DNA of 64,000 bases from an uncultured Lachnospiraceae bacterium (GTDB taxonomy: Bacteria > Bacillota > Clostridia > Lachnospirales > Lachnospiraceae), in NCBI GenBank assembly GCA_910585625.1, contig CAJUFQ010000004.1:69389-133388 (forward strand), given 5' to 3'. The translations under genes were made by a program, and so were the position numbers. Below the pieces are notes generated by a model. The model worked only from the letters and a program-made list of their open reading frames with translations. It made no database searches and was not told where the DNA came from. Shown here one piece after another: positions 33,847 through 43,430 of the stretch. Position 1 is the first letter of the stretch. Every line of letters begins with the position of its first letter.

Positions 33847-35874
33847 CTATTCCTCTCTCCATTTCAGGATAGCTACGCCTTTGGCAGTAAGCGAAAGCTG
33901 TTCCTTTTCCCCATACGTTTTCCCTGTCAGTAAGTCCGTAGACGCCTTTGGCACACAGACAGCGCCTGTCTCCTCCTTGTGGTTCAGCAGGAACAGATAA
34001 TGCTCCTTGCCCCGGACGCGCGCAACGGCTTCCATGCCGGAGGGCGTTTCCGCTGCCGGGCGTATCTGCTGCTTATCACAGACTTCCTGCACCAGCCTGC
34101 CATAAAAGGCTTCCCCGGGCCGTGTGCCCACATAGTAGGCTTGCCCCTTTCCAAATTCATTGCATGTGATTACCGGAGTCCCTGCATAAAAGTCCTCCTG
34201 ATATTCTGCCAGCGCCTTTGCACCTTCCAGGTGCATGATATCGCAAAGCATACCGGCGCGGTAAGCCTGCCCATCATAAACAAAGCTGTTCTCCTTCGTG
34301 TCCGGCAAGGCGTCAATCTCTTCCACCCAAATGCCCAGGATATCTCTGAGCCTTCCCGGGTAGCCGCCAATTATCACCAAATCGTTCTCATCTACATAGC
34401 CGCTGAAAAACGTCGTCACAAATGTCCCGCCCTGCTTCACGAATTCACGGATACGCTCATCCACACCAGGCTTCGTCATATACAGAACAGGAGCGATTAC
34501 TACTTTATAACCAGTAAGGTCGTTCTCCTCACCCACAATGTCTACGGGGATATTCCGGCTATGCAGCGCGGCATAGTAGTTCATGATTTCATCGAGGTAT
34601 TTCAGCCTGACGCTCGGCCCCGCAGAATATTCCACTGCCCACCAGTTCTCCCAGTCGAACATCAATGCTACTTCCGCAGCCCCTGTTGCGCCCAGAATCT
34701 CATCCCCAAGCTCTGCCAGCTCCTTCCCCAGTTCAGTCACTTCCCGGAACACCCTGGTATGCTCATGCCCTGCATGGTCGATGACCGCTCCATGGTATTT
34801 CTCACAGGAACCAATGCTGCGTTTCAGCTGGAAGAACAGCACGGCGTCCGCTCCATGCGCCACCGCCTGGTAACTCCACAGCCTCATGACCCCAGGCCGT
34901 TTGAGCGCGTTGACCGGTTGCCAGTTCTGCGCGCTCGGCGTCTGTTCCATCAGCACGAACGGCTTCCCATCTCCCACGCTGCGCATCAGATCGTGGCTGA
35001 ACGCAATCTTGCTGTAGGAGTCTGCGTTCGAAGGGTAATTATCCCAGGAAATGAAGTCCATATACTTCCCCCATTTCCGGTAATCCAACGCTTTGTAAGG
35101 CCCCTCCATCAAGTTCGTAGTCACCGGAATCTGCGGCGTGTATTTCTTCACCGCCTCATATTCCAGCCGGAAACACTTTAATATGCTGTCAGAATTAAAT
35201 CTCCGATAATCGATGCTGATTGTCTGCGCTGTCGTTTCATTCTCGCTGAAATGCTCCGTCCGGCGGTCCGGCAGCACAATCTCCTCCCAGTCATAGAAGG
35301 TGTGTCCCCAGAAAGAAGTATTCCAGGCACGATTCAGCTCCTCAAGGCTTCCATAACGCTCGCGCAGCCATACGCGGAACGCCTTCTCACAATTCTCGCA
35401 ATAACATTCGCCGCCATATTCATTGGCGATATGCCAGCCTATGATGTTGTCATAGTTCTGATACCTCTCGGCAAGCTTCTCGGCAAGACGCACCGAATAT
35501 TTGCGGTACACCGAACTGTTTGGACAGGAATTGTGCCTGGCTCCGAACTTTCTTTTCGTCCCATAAAAATCGGTGCGCAAAACTTCCGGGTATTTCCGTG
35601 CCATCCAGGCCGGGTGCGCGCTGGTGCTGGTGGCAAGGCAGACGTTCATCTGATGTTTCTTGGCCATTTCCATGATTTTGTCTAATTTCTCAAACCGATA
35701 TTCATTCTCCGACGGCTGCAGCGCAGCCCAAGAAAACACATTTAACGTCAGCGTGTCTATATGCGCCAGTTTCAGCAGACGCATGTCCTCCTCCCAGGTA
35801 TCCTCCGGCCACTGCTCCGGATTATAGTCCCCGCCATATGCAAGTTTCTCAGTTTTCCAAACTTTTTCCCACAT
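33847..35874 (-). CDS. Beta-galactosidase, glycoside hydrolase family 42
   Basis: A 675-residue GH42 enzyme that hydrolyses terminal beta-galactosides in the cytoplasm. The barrel begins KLAYGGDYNPEQWP; the acid/base Glu is in HIANEYGG (about 153), followed by the zinc-binding CYCENC, and the nucleophile Glu is in FVLMEQTPSAQNW (about 308). The trimerisation domain and small C-terminal beta domain are present, so the length is full. The start at 35874 has GGAGAGGG; the 35895 ATG adds 7 residues without a site. No sugar transporter is adjacent. Confidence 0.92.
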   Translation of the reverse strand: MWEKVWKTEKLAYGGDYNPEQWPEDTWEEDMRLLKLAHIDTLTLNVFSWAALQPSENEYRFEKLDKIMEMAKKHQMNVCLATSTSAHPAWMARKYPEVLRTDFYGTKRKFGARHNSCPNSSVYRKYSVRLAEKLAERYQNYDNIIGWHIANEYGGECYCENCEKAFRVWLRERYGSLEELNRAWNTSFWGHTFYDWEEIVLPDRRTEHFSENETTAQTISIDYRRFNSDSILKCFRLEYEAVKKYTPQIPVTTNLMEGPYKALDYRKWGKYMDFISWDNYPSNADSYSKIAFSHDLMRSVGDGKPFVLMEQTPSAQNWQPVNALKRPGVMRLWSYQAVAHGADAVLFFQLKRSIGSCEKYHGAVIDHAGHEHTRVFREVTELGKELAELGDEILGATGAAEVALMFDWENWWAVEYSAGPSVRLKYLDEIMNYYAALHSRNIPVDIVGEENDLTGYKVVIAPVLYMTKPGVDERIREFVKQGGTFVTTFFSGYVDENDLVIIGGYPGRLRDILGIWVEEIDALPDTKENSFVYDGQAYRAGMLCDIMHLEGAKALAEYQEDFYAGTPVITCNEFGKGQAYYVGTRPGEAFYGRLVQEVCDKQQIRPAAETPSGMEAVARVRGKEHYLFLLNHKEETGAVCVPKASTDLLTGKTYGEKEQLSLTAKGVAILKWREE

Positions 35875-35947
35875 AGTCCCTCTCCATTCTTCCATAATAT
35901 TCTAACTCATATTCTAACACACTTATAAATAAATGGAAATATATCTG

Positions 35948-35976
35948 TTCCTAATTATACAAACGTATGCTATAAT
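35948..35976 (+). promoter_or_regulatory. Possible promoter of the HAD phosphatase gene
   Basis: TATAAT at 35971-35976 with a weak TTCCTA at 35948-35953 (17-bp spacer), 37 bp before the start codon. Confidence 0.45.
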
Positions 35977-36012
35977 AAGCATGCTCAGAAAACGATAAGG
36001 AGGCGGTACGCC

Positions 36013-36735
36013 ATGCCCACAAATGAAACCTTTACATCTGTCGACACCATCATCTTCGATTTGGACGGAACCCTGTTAGACACCCTCGCCGACCTCACAG
36101 GCAGCGTGAACTTCGCGTTGGAGAAATACCGGCTTCCCGCCCATTCACAAGAACACGTGCGCCAAATGGTAGGGAATGGGGTGACCGTACTGATGGAACG
36201 CGCCATCCCTGGCGGGCGTTCCTTTGACGAATTTGAGAACTGCCTGAAAGAGTTTAAAAAACACTATGAAATCCATAAGAAGGATTTTACCAAACCATAT
36301 CCCGGAATCATGGAATTCCTGCGGGACGCCTATGATTACGGTTACAAGCTGGCTGTGGTTTCCAATAAATTTGACCTCGCGGTCAAAGGGCTGTGCGAAG
36401 ACTATTTTTCCCCATACGTGACGGCTTCCATCGGTGAATCCGCCGGAGTTGCCCCAAAGCCTGCGCCGGATACGGTATGCAAGGCCATGCAAGAATTGCA
36501 GACGCTCCCTGCCCAATGCGTTTACGTCGGGGACTCAGATGTAGACATCCTGACAGCAAAAAATGCCGGCATTCCCTGCATCAGCGTAAGCTGGGGCTTC
36601 CGTACCCGGCAGTTCCTGACGGAACATGGCGCGTCTCTTATCGCGGACACCGCAGAAGACTTACGCAGGATACTAAACTTAAAATACGTCCGCAGACCAG
36701 GCGGCGGGCAATTTAAAACCGGGCAGGATACATAA
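36013..36735 (+). CDS. gph: HAD-family phosphatase, phosphoglycolate phosphatase-like
   Basis: A 240-residue haloacid dehalogenase-superfamily hydrolase. Motif I is FDLDGTLLDT (nucleophile Asp16, Asp18), motif II VVSNK, the Lys is in APKPAP, and motif III is VGDSDVDILTAKNAG. The small helical cap between motifs I and II is typical of Gph/PGP enzymes, which clear 2-phosphoglycolate; other sugar phosphates are possible. The AAGGAGG site fixes the start. A GC-rich CCGGGC/GCCCGG hairpin at 36719-36744 spans its end and may terminate both it and the convergent lipoprotein gene. Confidence 0.85.
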   Translation: MPTNETFTSVDTIIFDLDGTLLDTLADLTGSVNFALEKYRLPAHSQEHVRQMVGNGVTVLMERAIPGGRSFDEFENCLKEFKKHYEIHKKDFTKPYPGIMEFLRDAYDYGYKLAVVSNKFDLAVKGLCEDYFSPYVTASIGESAGVAPKPAPDTVCKAMQELQTLPAQCVYVGDSDVDILTAKNAGIPCISVSWGFRTRQFLTEHGASLIADTAEDLRRILNLKYVRRPGGGQFKTGQDT

Positions 36736-36753
36736 CCCGCCCGGCTTTCCCGG

Positions 36754-37950
36754 TTATTCCTCGTCTTCTGATTCCGCCTCAGAATCTTCATCTGCTGATT
36801 CTTCTTCCTCTTCCCCATAATACTCATCATAAGGAACTTCCTTCAGCTTGGCAGATTTATACAGAAGGTCGATTACTTTCTCCCTTGCCACCTGGGTCTT
36901 GGTGTAAACCTCCCCAAAATCTTCCTCATACTCTTTCAACGTTTCGTACTCATTATCCTTGGCCATCTGCTCTGCCAGTTTCTTGTATTCACTGTCGCTT
37001 ACTTCCTGTCCTTCGTTCACCAGAATTGCCTGGACGACAAGGTATTCATTGACCTGTTCTTCTGTTGCAGCCTTAATGTCTTCCTCCGTCATAAACCCTT
37101 CCAGGAATTCCTCATATTCCATGCCCATCAATTCAGCATAGTTTTTATAACCGGTAACCGTATCCTCATAAAAGTAATCATAAAGCTTCTGCGGATAACC
37201 CTCAACAACAGCGTTTTCAATGGCCAAGGCCAAGGAGTTTTCCCCTGCTTCGGACTCAGAATCGTATTTCGCGTCCTCCTCCAGCTGCGCTCTGATAGAC
37301 GCTTCATATTCTTCTACCGTTTTATAATCAGAAATTGATTTGACAAACTCCGCGTTATACTCAGGCCGGACAGCCTCGCTGATAGAATTGACGGTTACTG
37401 TAAATTCCGCTTCTTTCCCCACCAGCTCGTCGTCATACTCTTCGGGGAACGTCATCTTGAACACCACGTTCTCCCCAGCTTTCTTACCTATGAGGTTCTC
37501 TTCAAACGCTTCTAAAAACTCCCCTGCGCCAAGCTCCAGCTCATACTCCTCGGCAGACCCGCCTTCAAATTCTTCTCCGTCAATCGTTCCTTTGAAATCA
37601 ATGTTTATGCTGTCGCCGTCCTGCGCCCCGCGGTCTTTCACCTCACGGTACTCTGTGTTGTCATCCAATGCATATTCAATTTCGGTTTTTACATCCTCAT
37701 CCTTAACCGCCAAGACCGCCGGGTATGTAACCTCCAGCCCTTTATAATCGCCTAGTTTCACATAATCGGACGGATTGAAGTCTAAGGGGTTGTCCGGATC
37801 CTCCTCTGATTTCTCCGACGATTCTCCGGCATTTTCCGCATCCGCATTTTCCGTGCTTTCTGCGCTGTCTTGTTTCTTGTCGTTACAGCCCGCCAGCATT
37901 AAGGATGCCGTCAGCGCCGCCAGTGCAAATATGTAACTTCTCTTTTTCAT
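36754..37950 (-). CDS. Lipoprotein peptidyl-prolyl isomerase, trigger factor-like
   Basis: A 398-residue lipoprotein. The signal is MKKRSYIFALAALTASLMLAGC with the lipobox Cys at 22. An acidic linker follows, then an FKBP-type domain at ~100-200 (GDSINIDFKGTIDGEEFEGG, LGAGEFLEAFEENLIGKKAG, VVFKMTFPEEY). The C-terminal half is helical like trigger factor's chaperone arms. The tail is very acidic (EEEEESADEDSEAESEDEE). Predicted role: folding of exported proteins at the outer membrane face. The start at 37950 with AGGAGG is chosen over the longer frame, which lacks a signal peptide and overlaps rubrerythrin. Confidence 0.87.
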   Translation of the reverse strand: MKKRSYIFALAALTASLMLAGCNDKKQDSAESTENADAENAGESSEKSEEDPDNPLDFNPSDYVKLGDYKGLEVTYPAVLAVKDEDVKTEIEYALDDNTEYREVKDRGAQDGDSINIDFKGTIDGEEFEGGSAEEYELELGAGEFLEAFEENLIGKKAGENVVFKMTFPEEYDDELVGKEAEFTVTVNSISEAVRPEYNAEFVKSISDYKTVEEYEASIRAQLEEDAKYDSESEAGENSLALAIENAVVEGYPQKLYDYFYEDTVTGYKNYAELMGMEYEEFLEGFMTEEDIKAATEEQVNEYLVVQAILVNEGQEVSDSEYKKLAEQMAKDNEYETLKEYEEDFGEVYTKTQVAREKVIDLLYKSAKLKEVPYDEYYGEEEEESADEDSEAESEDEE

Positions 37951-38048
37951 ATCATGAACCTCCTGAAATAAATCCCATGTGATGTCAATCCGGGGGGCAG
38001 GCTGCTTGTCTCCAATCCCCCGGATTCCTGTTACTGGTATCAATGGTT

Positions 38049-38645
38049 TTAGCCGGTATAAGGCGCAAGCTCCAGCCGCACGAACCATCCCTGCTCATGG
38101 TCGCAAACCGGGCATTTCTGGGGAGCTTCCAGTCCCTCATGCACATGCCCGCAGTTTAAGCACATCCACTTTGTCTCCACTTTGGACACAAAAAGCTGGT
38201 TCGCTTCCAACAGCTGGGCAAATGCGCCAAACCTGTCCCCATGAATTTTTTCTATTTCCGCTATCATGCGGAACTTCGCAGCCGCTTTGCCAAAGCCTTC
38301 CTGCTGCGCTGTCTCCGCAAAATGCTTATACGCATCGTCATGCTCCTGGTACTCATTATGCTGCGCCATTTTCAGGAGTTCAGAAATGTTAGGGTTGATG
38401 TCAACCGGGTATGCACCGTCAACTTCGATATTTTCCCCCGCCAGCTCCTTGAGCTGTTCATAAAACTCCTGGGCATGTGCCTTTTCCTGCTCTGCCGTAA
38501 ATTTGAATACATGCTCAATCACATAAAGCCCTTGCTTGTTTGCCTGTTCTGCCGCAAACGTATAGCGGTTCCTTGCCTGGCTCTCGCCGGCAAACGCGCG
38601 CATCAGGTTCTTCATCGTCTCGCTCTGCTTAAAATCCATTGCCAT
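38049..38645 (-). CDS. rbr: Rubrerythrin
   Basis: A 198-residue non-haem iron peroxidase that removes hydrogen peroxide in anaerobes. The diiron four-helix part has AGESQARNRYTFAAEQA and TAEQEKAHAQEFYE in the first half and FRMIAEIEKIHGDRF in the second (ExxH ligands). The C-terminal rubredoxin-like domain has CLNCGHVH and CPVCDH. The length is normal. A role in oxygen tolerance fits a strict anaerobe. Confidence 0.95.
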   Translation of the reverse strand: MAMDFKQSETMKNLMRAFAGESQARNRYTFAAEQANKQGLYVIEHVFKFTAEQEKAHAQEFYEQLKELAGENIEVDGAYPVDINPNISELLKMAQHNEYQEHDDAYKHFAETAQQEGFGKAAAKFRMIAEIEKIHGDRFGAFAQLLEANQLFVSKVETKWMCLNCGHVHEGLEAPQKCPVCDHEQGWFVRLELAPYTG

Positions 38646-38737
38646 CCTATCTCCTGCCTTTCCTCATAATGAGAATAGCATATGCAGATTGGGGCATCTT
38701 ATACGATGAAATATGTATTTTCCTGAACTTTTCAGTC

Positions 38738-39091
38738 TTAGCGCAGCTTAATCTGGCAGTCCGTCCTCATTTTCAGCGGACATTCATAGACATTTTCCGT
38801 ACCGCTCTTCCCGATATAGGAAATCGGGCATTTCCTGCAGTCCCCATTTGTAAAATCCGAAGCGACTTCGAATTCAATCACCGCTTTCCGCATACCGCCC
38901 TTGGACTCTTCTGCCTGCTGGATGTTCTTCCAGCTCAATACCTGGTTACAGACACATTTATCTGTGCCCAGGGCAACCGCACGCCTGCAAGTCGGGCACG
39001 CATAATATGAATCTTCCGGCCCGCCGCTTATCTCTATTACCTCTACCGGGAACTGCCGTATTAATTCCGCCCTTAAATCATTGTTATTCAT
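38738..39091 (-). CDS. Small zinc-ribbon hypothetical protein
   Basis: A 117-residue protein. The start at 39091 follows AGGAGG; an in-frame ATG at 39160 overlaps the upstream gene. It contains a zinc-ribbon-like CPTCRR...CVCNQ (about 32-50) and a second Cys set near the end (CRKCP, YECPLK, TDC). No family recognised. The position after the Mbeg1-like gene suggests cotranscription. Confidence 0.65.
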   Translation of the reverse strand: MNNNDLRAELIRQFPVEVIEISGGPEDSYYACPTCRRAVALGTDKCVCNQVLSWKNIQQAEESKGGMRKAVIEFEVASDFTNGDCRKCPISYIGKSGTENVYECPLKMRTDCQIKLR

Positions 39092-39156
39092 ATTCAATCC
39101 TCCTGCTTTATTAAATGAAATGTTCCAATCTCTCGCCGTAGGTGAAAACGCCTGCC

Positions 39157-40263
39157 TCAATGCCCGTGGGAATCATCGCCGCTGCCGATAAGCACATCGC
39201 TGTTAAAAAACAGCTTGCTCAGGCTCATCATCAGCTGCGCCTGCTTCTTTATCCCCATCTCACGGAATGTCCTGTGCATAGACAGAAATGATTTCACTTT
39301 CGCCTTGTCAAGATCGTCTATCGTCTTGGCATTTGAGGAGACAAGGATGTCATATATGGTTTCCACTAATTCTTCACGCTCTTCCGCCGTCATAGACCGA
39401 ATCCAGGAATTGACAGACTTCTCAAATTTCCTAGCGGAAACGCTGCGGTCGCCGACATACACAAAATGCGTCCTTTTTACAACCCAGGAAAATGGGTTAT
39501 GCTGCAGGACGGAAGCGTTAAAACTGCATATCGTCTGATACTCGCCATGCTCCATCAATACTCCCACAATAGATGCTTCGGGGACAAAAGAAAAAATCCT
39601 TTCGCGGACTCCCAGATATATGCTGCTTTTCAGAAACTTCTCACTGAACCCTGGCCCATCATTGTTGTAGATGCAAAGGATATCCTTCTGGTACTCCGGC
39701 GCTAAATGCGTGCCTGCCCAGATTGCCAGATTCCCTCCTTTGGAATGCCCGCCAAGGCGCATAGGCATCCCGATGTCTTCCGCCACTTCCGCCGCATACT
39801 TTGCTGCTTCAATCTGCGAAGGTATCTCCTCTGTAAAACACATGTTTAAATCCTCTTTCCAGCCGACCAGAGTATTATCTGTCCCACGGAAAGAAAGGAA
39901 CGCCGTCCCATCCGACAGACGGAACGTCACTGCCCCAAACTGGATTTCCCGCTCTTCCTCTGTTATGCTGGAAAAATGCGACACATCCATGTCCTTAAAC
40001 CGGGGCGACAACGCTGCTCGCGCCGCCAAATCCACGACGGAACGCATCATGGCAAATGGCCCGTCAAATTTCATTTCATCCGACATTTCATTGATGGAAT
40101 CCACCGCCGCCTGAAAACTTAGCGTCCTGCCATTCCGGGCAGAGGAGAAATCCAAATACGCAAACACGGATAGTATCAGGGCGTCGATTTCATTGAACGC
40201 ACTCTGCTCAAACGTCAGGTCGCCGCGCCATTGCAGATAGTCAAAAACATCTGTTTTCTTCAT
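39157..40263 (-). CDS. Mbeg1-like lipase-fold protein (DUF2974)
   Basis: A 368-residue alpha/beta hydrolase. N-terminal MKKTDVFDYLQWRGDLTF, SFRGTDNTLVGWKEDLNMCF, and a nucleophile elbow GHSKGGNLA (Ser near 172) are typical of the DUF2974/Mbeg1 family, related to class 3 lipases. The Asp and His partners lie further on (YNNDGPGFSE; HNPFSW region) but were not assigned. No signal peptide. Common in Clostridia; physiological substrate unknown. Confidence 0.85.
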   Translation of the reverse strand: MKKTDVFDYLQWRGDLTFEQSAFNEIDALILSVFAYLDFSSARNGRTLSFQAAVDSINEMSDEMKFDGPFAMMRSVVDLAARAALSPRFKDMDVSHFSSITEEEREIQFGAVTFRLSDGTAFLSFRGTDNTLVGWKEDLNMCFTEEIPSQIEAAKYAAEVAEDIGMPMRLGGHSKGGNLAIWAGTHLAPEYQKDILCIYNNDGPGFSEKFLKSSIYLGVRERIFSFVPEASIVGVLMEHGEYQTICSFNASVLQHNPFSWVVKRTHFVYVGDRSVSARKFEKSVNSWIRSMTAEEREELVETIYDILVSSNAKTIDDLDKAKVKSFLSMHRTFREMGIKKQAQLMMSLSKLFFNSDVLIGSGDDSHGH

Positions 40264-40407
40264 ATTAAACTGACTCCTCCTGGAAATGGAAGCGTAGGAA
40301 TCCTAGCTAAATTATCGTTTTAATCATAATACAATCCGATTAATCTTGTCAATGATATTAAGCGGAACTATGACAAAATAATAAAAATTATTTCCGCCTT
40401 ATTATAT

Positions 40408-41031
40408 TCACGATTTGGGAATCCCATTCCCTTCTGTCAGCGCAGTTTTCGCCAGCCTGTCAGCCTCCTCGTTATATCTGTCTCCTGTGTGGGCGGCAAT
40501 CTTGCGGTACGAAATGCGGATTTCCTTTCCGTTCTCTTTCATGAAAGCCGCATATTTCTGTGTCAGGTCGTTTTTCGCCTTCCATCCTCCAGTAGCCCAC
40601 ATTTCGATGCCCATATAGTCATAACAGATTTCCACTGCAGAATACCCATTCCTGACGCACCATTTAACGGCGAACATCGCCCCCAGCATTTCTCCGGCGA
40701 CATTGCGCAGCGCGAGAGATTCGGGGTTATCGCCATTGCCGGATTTTTGCACTTTCCCGCCGTCAGGCGTAAGCATGACGCAGCCAAAAGAATACTTTCC
40801 AATCTTCTGGTCAAAGCTGCCGTCCACATACGCCACGACCTGATTCCCGGAAAAAACCTCTGTTTCGCCGGCTCCCATGCCATCGAGATACGCGCGTGCT
40901 TCTTCTTCCGTGGCAAAACCTCTGTATTCCGCGCCCGGATAACCGTCAACCGCCGCCTTGCAGGCCTCCCAGGAACTGTAAATGCCAGGCTGTTTTCCTC
41001 TTTTGACCGCATATAATTTTTTCTTCGCCAT
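40408..41031 (-). CDS. rnhA: Ribonuclease H with viroplasmin domain
   Basis: A 207-residue enzyme degrading RNA in RNA-DNA hybrids. The N-terminal ~45 residues are a caulimovirus viroplasmin/RHBD module (KKLYAVKRGKQPGIYSSWEACKAAVDGYPGAEYRGFAT, quoted in parts by motif: VKRGKQPGIY, GYPGAEYRGF). The RNase H fold follows with the catalytic Asp in AYVDGSFD (about 68), Glu in VAGEM, Asp in YDYMG, and a final acidic residue in NEEADRLAK. The start at 41031 follows a GGGAGGG-like site. The length is normal for Clostridia. Confidence 0.9.
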   Translation of the reverse strand: MAKKKLYAVKRGKQPGIYSSWEACKAAVDGYPGAEYRGFATEEEARAYLDGMGAGETEVFSGNQVVAYVDGSFDQKIGKYSFGCVMLTPDGGKVQKSGNGDNPESLALRNVAGEMLGAMFAVKWCVRNGYSAVEICYDYMGIEMWATGGWKAKNDLTQKYAAFMKENGKEIRISYRKIAAHTGDRYNEEADRLAKTALTEGNGIPKS

Positions 41032-41300
41032 AATCCCTCCCCGAATCTTTCTCTGGCACAATCCGTTTCCCTAATCTTAACATGTATGAATTAAAATATC
41101 ATGCTCGCCTTAAAAATGTGCCTCCTCTGGAAGCTAATATAGCACAAATCCATACGCAATACAATGCTTTTGTATTTTGAGTTCCTCCATTTTACAGTTC
41201 CATTTATTTACAACTTCCTAACATATTTGGTGTAATATATAATCATAGCAGAGGCACAAAGATTCGGCCCACCCGGCGCAACGAAGGAAAAGGAGGACAC

Positions 41301-41963
41301 ATGGCAAACATACTGATTGTCGAAGACGAAGAACCGATTAACCAATTAATCAAACAGAACCTTACGCTGTCCGGCCACATCTGCGACCAGCTTTATGACG
41401 GAAGGACGGCGAAACAGAAATTAGAATCCGGCGCGTCTTACGATCTGATTATCCTGGATGTGATGCTCCCTTATATTGACGGGTTCTCCCTAATGCAGTA
41501 TGTCGGGGAGATTCCCGTTATCTTCCTCACAGCCAAAAGCCAGATTGCCGACAAGCTGACCGGGCTTGGCTCAGGGGCATGGGATTACCTGACAAAACCA
41601 TTTGAAATGCTGGAACTGATTGCGCGCGTCCATCTTGTTCTGGTAAAAACACAGAAAGCAGACCAAAAAATATGTATCGGCCAAACAGAAATCGACTTAA
41701 AAGCCAGGAAGGCCATAGTGGACGGCGTGGAAGCTGAGCTGACCAGGCAGGAATTCGCGCTTCTGGAAATCCTCATCCTCAACCAAAATATCGCCCTGTC
41801 CAGGGAAAAACTTCTGGATCTGGCATGGGGATATGATTATATGGGCGACACGCGTACCGTCGACGTACATATTACAAAGCTGCGGAAAAAATTAAGCCTG
41901 GAACGCCATATAAAAACCATCTATAAGACGGGATACCGCCTGGAAATTGAAAAGGAGAAGTAA
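41301..41963 (+). CDS. OmpR/PhoB-family response regulator
   Basis: A 220-residue regulator. The receiver has EDEE (8-11), the phospho-acceptor Asp in IILDVMLP (about 54), Thr in FLTAKS, and Lys in LTKPFE. The winged helix has LTRQEFALLEIL, LLDLAWGYDYMGDTRTVDVHITKLRKKL. It has an AAAAGGAGG site. A TATAAT-like element lies at about 41237-41245. The adjacent kinase starts 5 bp after its stop, so they form a pair. Confidence 0.9.
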   Translation: MANILIVEDEEPINQLIKQNLTLSGHICDQLYDGRTAKQKLESGASYDLIILDVMLPYIDGFSLMQYVGEIPVIFLTAKSQIADKLTGLGSGAWDYLTKPFEMLELIARVHLVLVKTQKADQKICIGQTEIDLKARKAIVDGVEAELTRQEFALLEILILNQNIALSREKLLDLAWGYDYMGDTRTVDVHITKLRKKLSLERHIKTIYKTGYRLEIEKEK

Positions 41964-41968
41964 ACGCG

Positions 41969-43354
41969 ATGCGCATCTGGCAAAAAATCTATTTCGTAAC
42001 CCTGCTGCTGTTCCTTGTGATGCTCAACGTCGGACTGTTTTTTGCGGCAAAATCCCTCTTTTCCTATAATCTGGCACAGGAGCAGAAAAAAGCAGAGACA
42101 GACTGTTTTTTTATCTGCCAGAACCTGGAACATGATTTTTCCATCCTGGAACGCAACGGACGCTACCGGGAAAATGTCGTCGCGCTTTTGTTTGGAAGCT
42201 ACCAGGCTTACTACAAAAAACAGGATATCATTCTTTCTTTGGAAAAAACAGATAAAGCAGAAGCTTCTGTCCTCCGTTCTGAAGTCATCAAAGGTGGAAA
42301 GCAAGCGGAAATATTTGCAGAACGGAATCTTGGAGACCCCTATCAACTGTACCGCGTCTCATACCATAAACGCCTCGTGGATTTTGAAGCGGTCTGGGAC
42401 GCTTTAAAACGGACGTTTGTAACCGTCAGCCTCGTAACGTCCATCCTGCTCTGCCTGATCCTTTATGTTTTAATGCGGCGGATGCTAAAGCCGCTTGGCA
42501 GGCTAAATGAAAGCGTGGCTCAAATTGCCAGGGGAGAATATGGGCAGACGGCTCCCTACAATAATCAGTCGGTTTGGGATAAAGATGAGATTTCCGAACT
42601 ATCGCTAAACATAAATAAAATGTCCAGAACAATCCAACGGCAGATTGCGGACCTGGAAAAAGAAAGTGAAAAAAAGCAGCAACTGATGGACAATATGGCG
42701 CATGAGTTAAAGACGCCATTGACTTCGATTTACGGCTATGCAGAATATGTAAAGTATGCAAAAGCATCCGAAGAAGAAAAACTCGAAGGACTTACCTATA
42801 TCATGGAAGAGAGCCGGAGGCTGGCTAAAATGAGCGAAATCATGCTCTCCATGCGACTGTATGAGAAAGAAAGTCCAGCGCCGGAAAAAGTCAGCCTGAA
42901 CGCTGTAGCGACACATCTTGAAAAAACCCTGGCCGGAAAACTCCGGGAAAAAAGTCTGGCAATCCGCAGGGAATTTGAGACGGAAACGGCTTTCGCAGAA
43001 GAAACGTTGTTAATCAATCTGTTCCGCAATCTTTTGGAAAATGCCATCCGTGCAAGCCGCGCCGGGGATGACATCGTTTTCCGCACTTTCCGCAGAGAGG
43101 AAACGCAGATATTTGAAATTATCGACTTCGGCATCGGCATGGAAGAAACGGAACTGGAACGTATCACAGAAGCGTTTTACCGCGTGGATAAAGCCCGCTC
43201 CAGAAAAGACGGCGGCGTCGGGCTGGGGCTGTCCATTGCCAATCTGATTGTAAAAAAGCTAGGCGGTACGATGGCCTTTGCCTCCTCGCCTGGAAAAGGC
43301 ACGAAAGCAACCGTTATTTTACAACACCCTAACAACAACGTAAAAAGCTTGTAA
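41969..43354 (+). CDS. Membrane sensor histidine kinase
   Basis: A 461-residue kinase paired with the preceding regulator. The first transmembrane segment is about 8-30, an extracellular sensor of ~110 residues follows, the second segment is about 150-170, then HAMP (LKPLGRLNESVAQIARGEYG). The H box is MAHELKTPLTS (His near 248), the N box NLLENAIRAS, with G1 DFGIGM and G2 GGVGLGLSI. Signal unknown. The next gene encodes a membrane-anchored secreted protein that may be its target or accessory. Confidence 0.9.
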   Translation: MRIWQKIYFVTLLLFLVMLNVGLFFAAKSLFSYNLAQEQKKAETDCFFICQNLEHDFSILERNGRYRENVVALLFGSYQAYYKKQDIILSLEKTDKAEASVLRSEVIKGGKQAEIFAERNLGDPYQLYRVSYHKRLVDFEAVWDALKRTFVTVSLVTSILLCLILYVLMRRMLKPLGRLNESVAQIARGEYGQTAPYNNQSVWDKDEISELSLNINKMSRTIQRQIADLEKESEKKQQLMDNMAHELKTPLTSIYGYAEYVKYAKASEEEKLEGLTYIMEESRRLAKMSEIMLSMRLYEKESPAPEKVSLNAVATHLEKTLAGKLREKSLAIRREFETETAFAEETLLINLFRNLLENAIRASRAGDDIVFRTFRREETQIFEIIDFGIGMEETELERITEAFYRVDKARSRKDGGVGLGLSIANLIVKKLGGTMAFASSPGKGTKATVILQHPNNNVKSL

Positions 43355-43430
43355 TCTGACTGCGGTAACATATCTGTAACAGCAGGAAGCTGGAATACAC
43401 TTCGCAGAAACTGCGGGAAAGAAGGTTGTT

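Noticed and set aside
33979..35181. 400-codon plus-strand frame
   Set aside because: It lies wholly antisense to the GH42 gene, whose catalytic motifs are intact. It has no ribosome site and an unnatural composition rich in His, Arg and Pro.
41032..41300. Riboswitch or tRNA in the 268-bp gap before the two-component genes
   Set aside because: No stable conserved stem set or cloverleaf could be drawn; only an AT-rich promoter-like TATAAT is visible.
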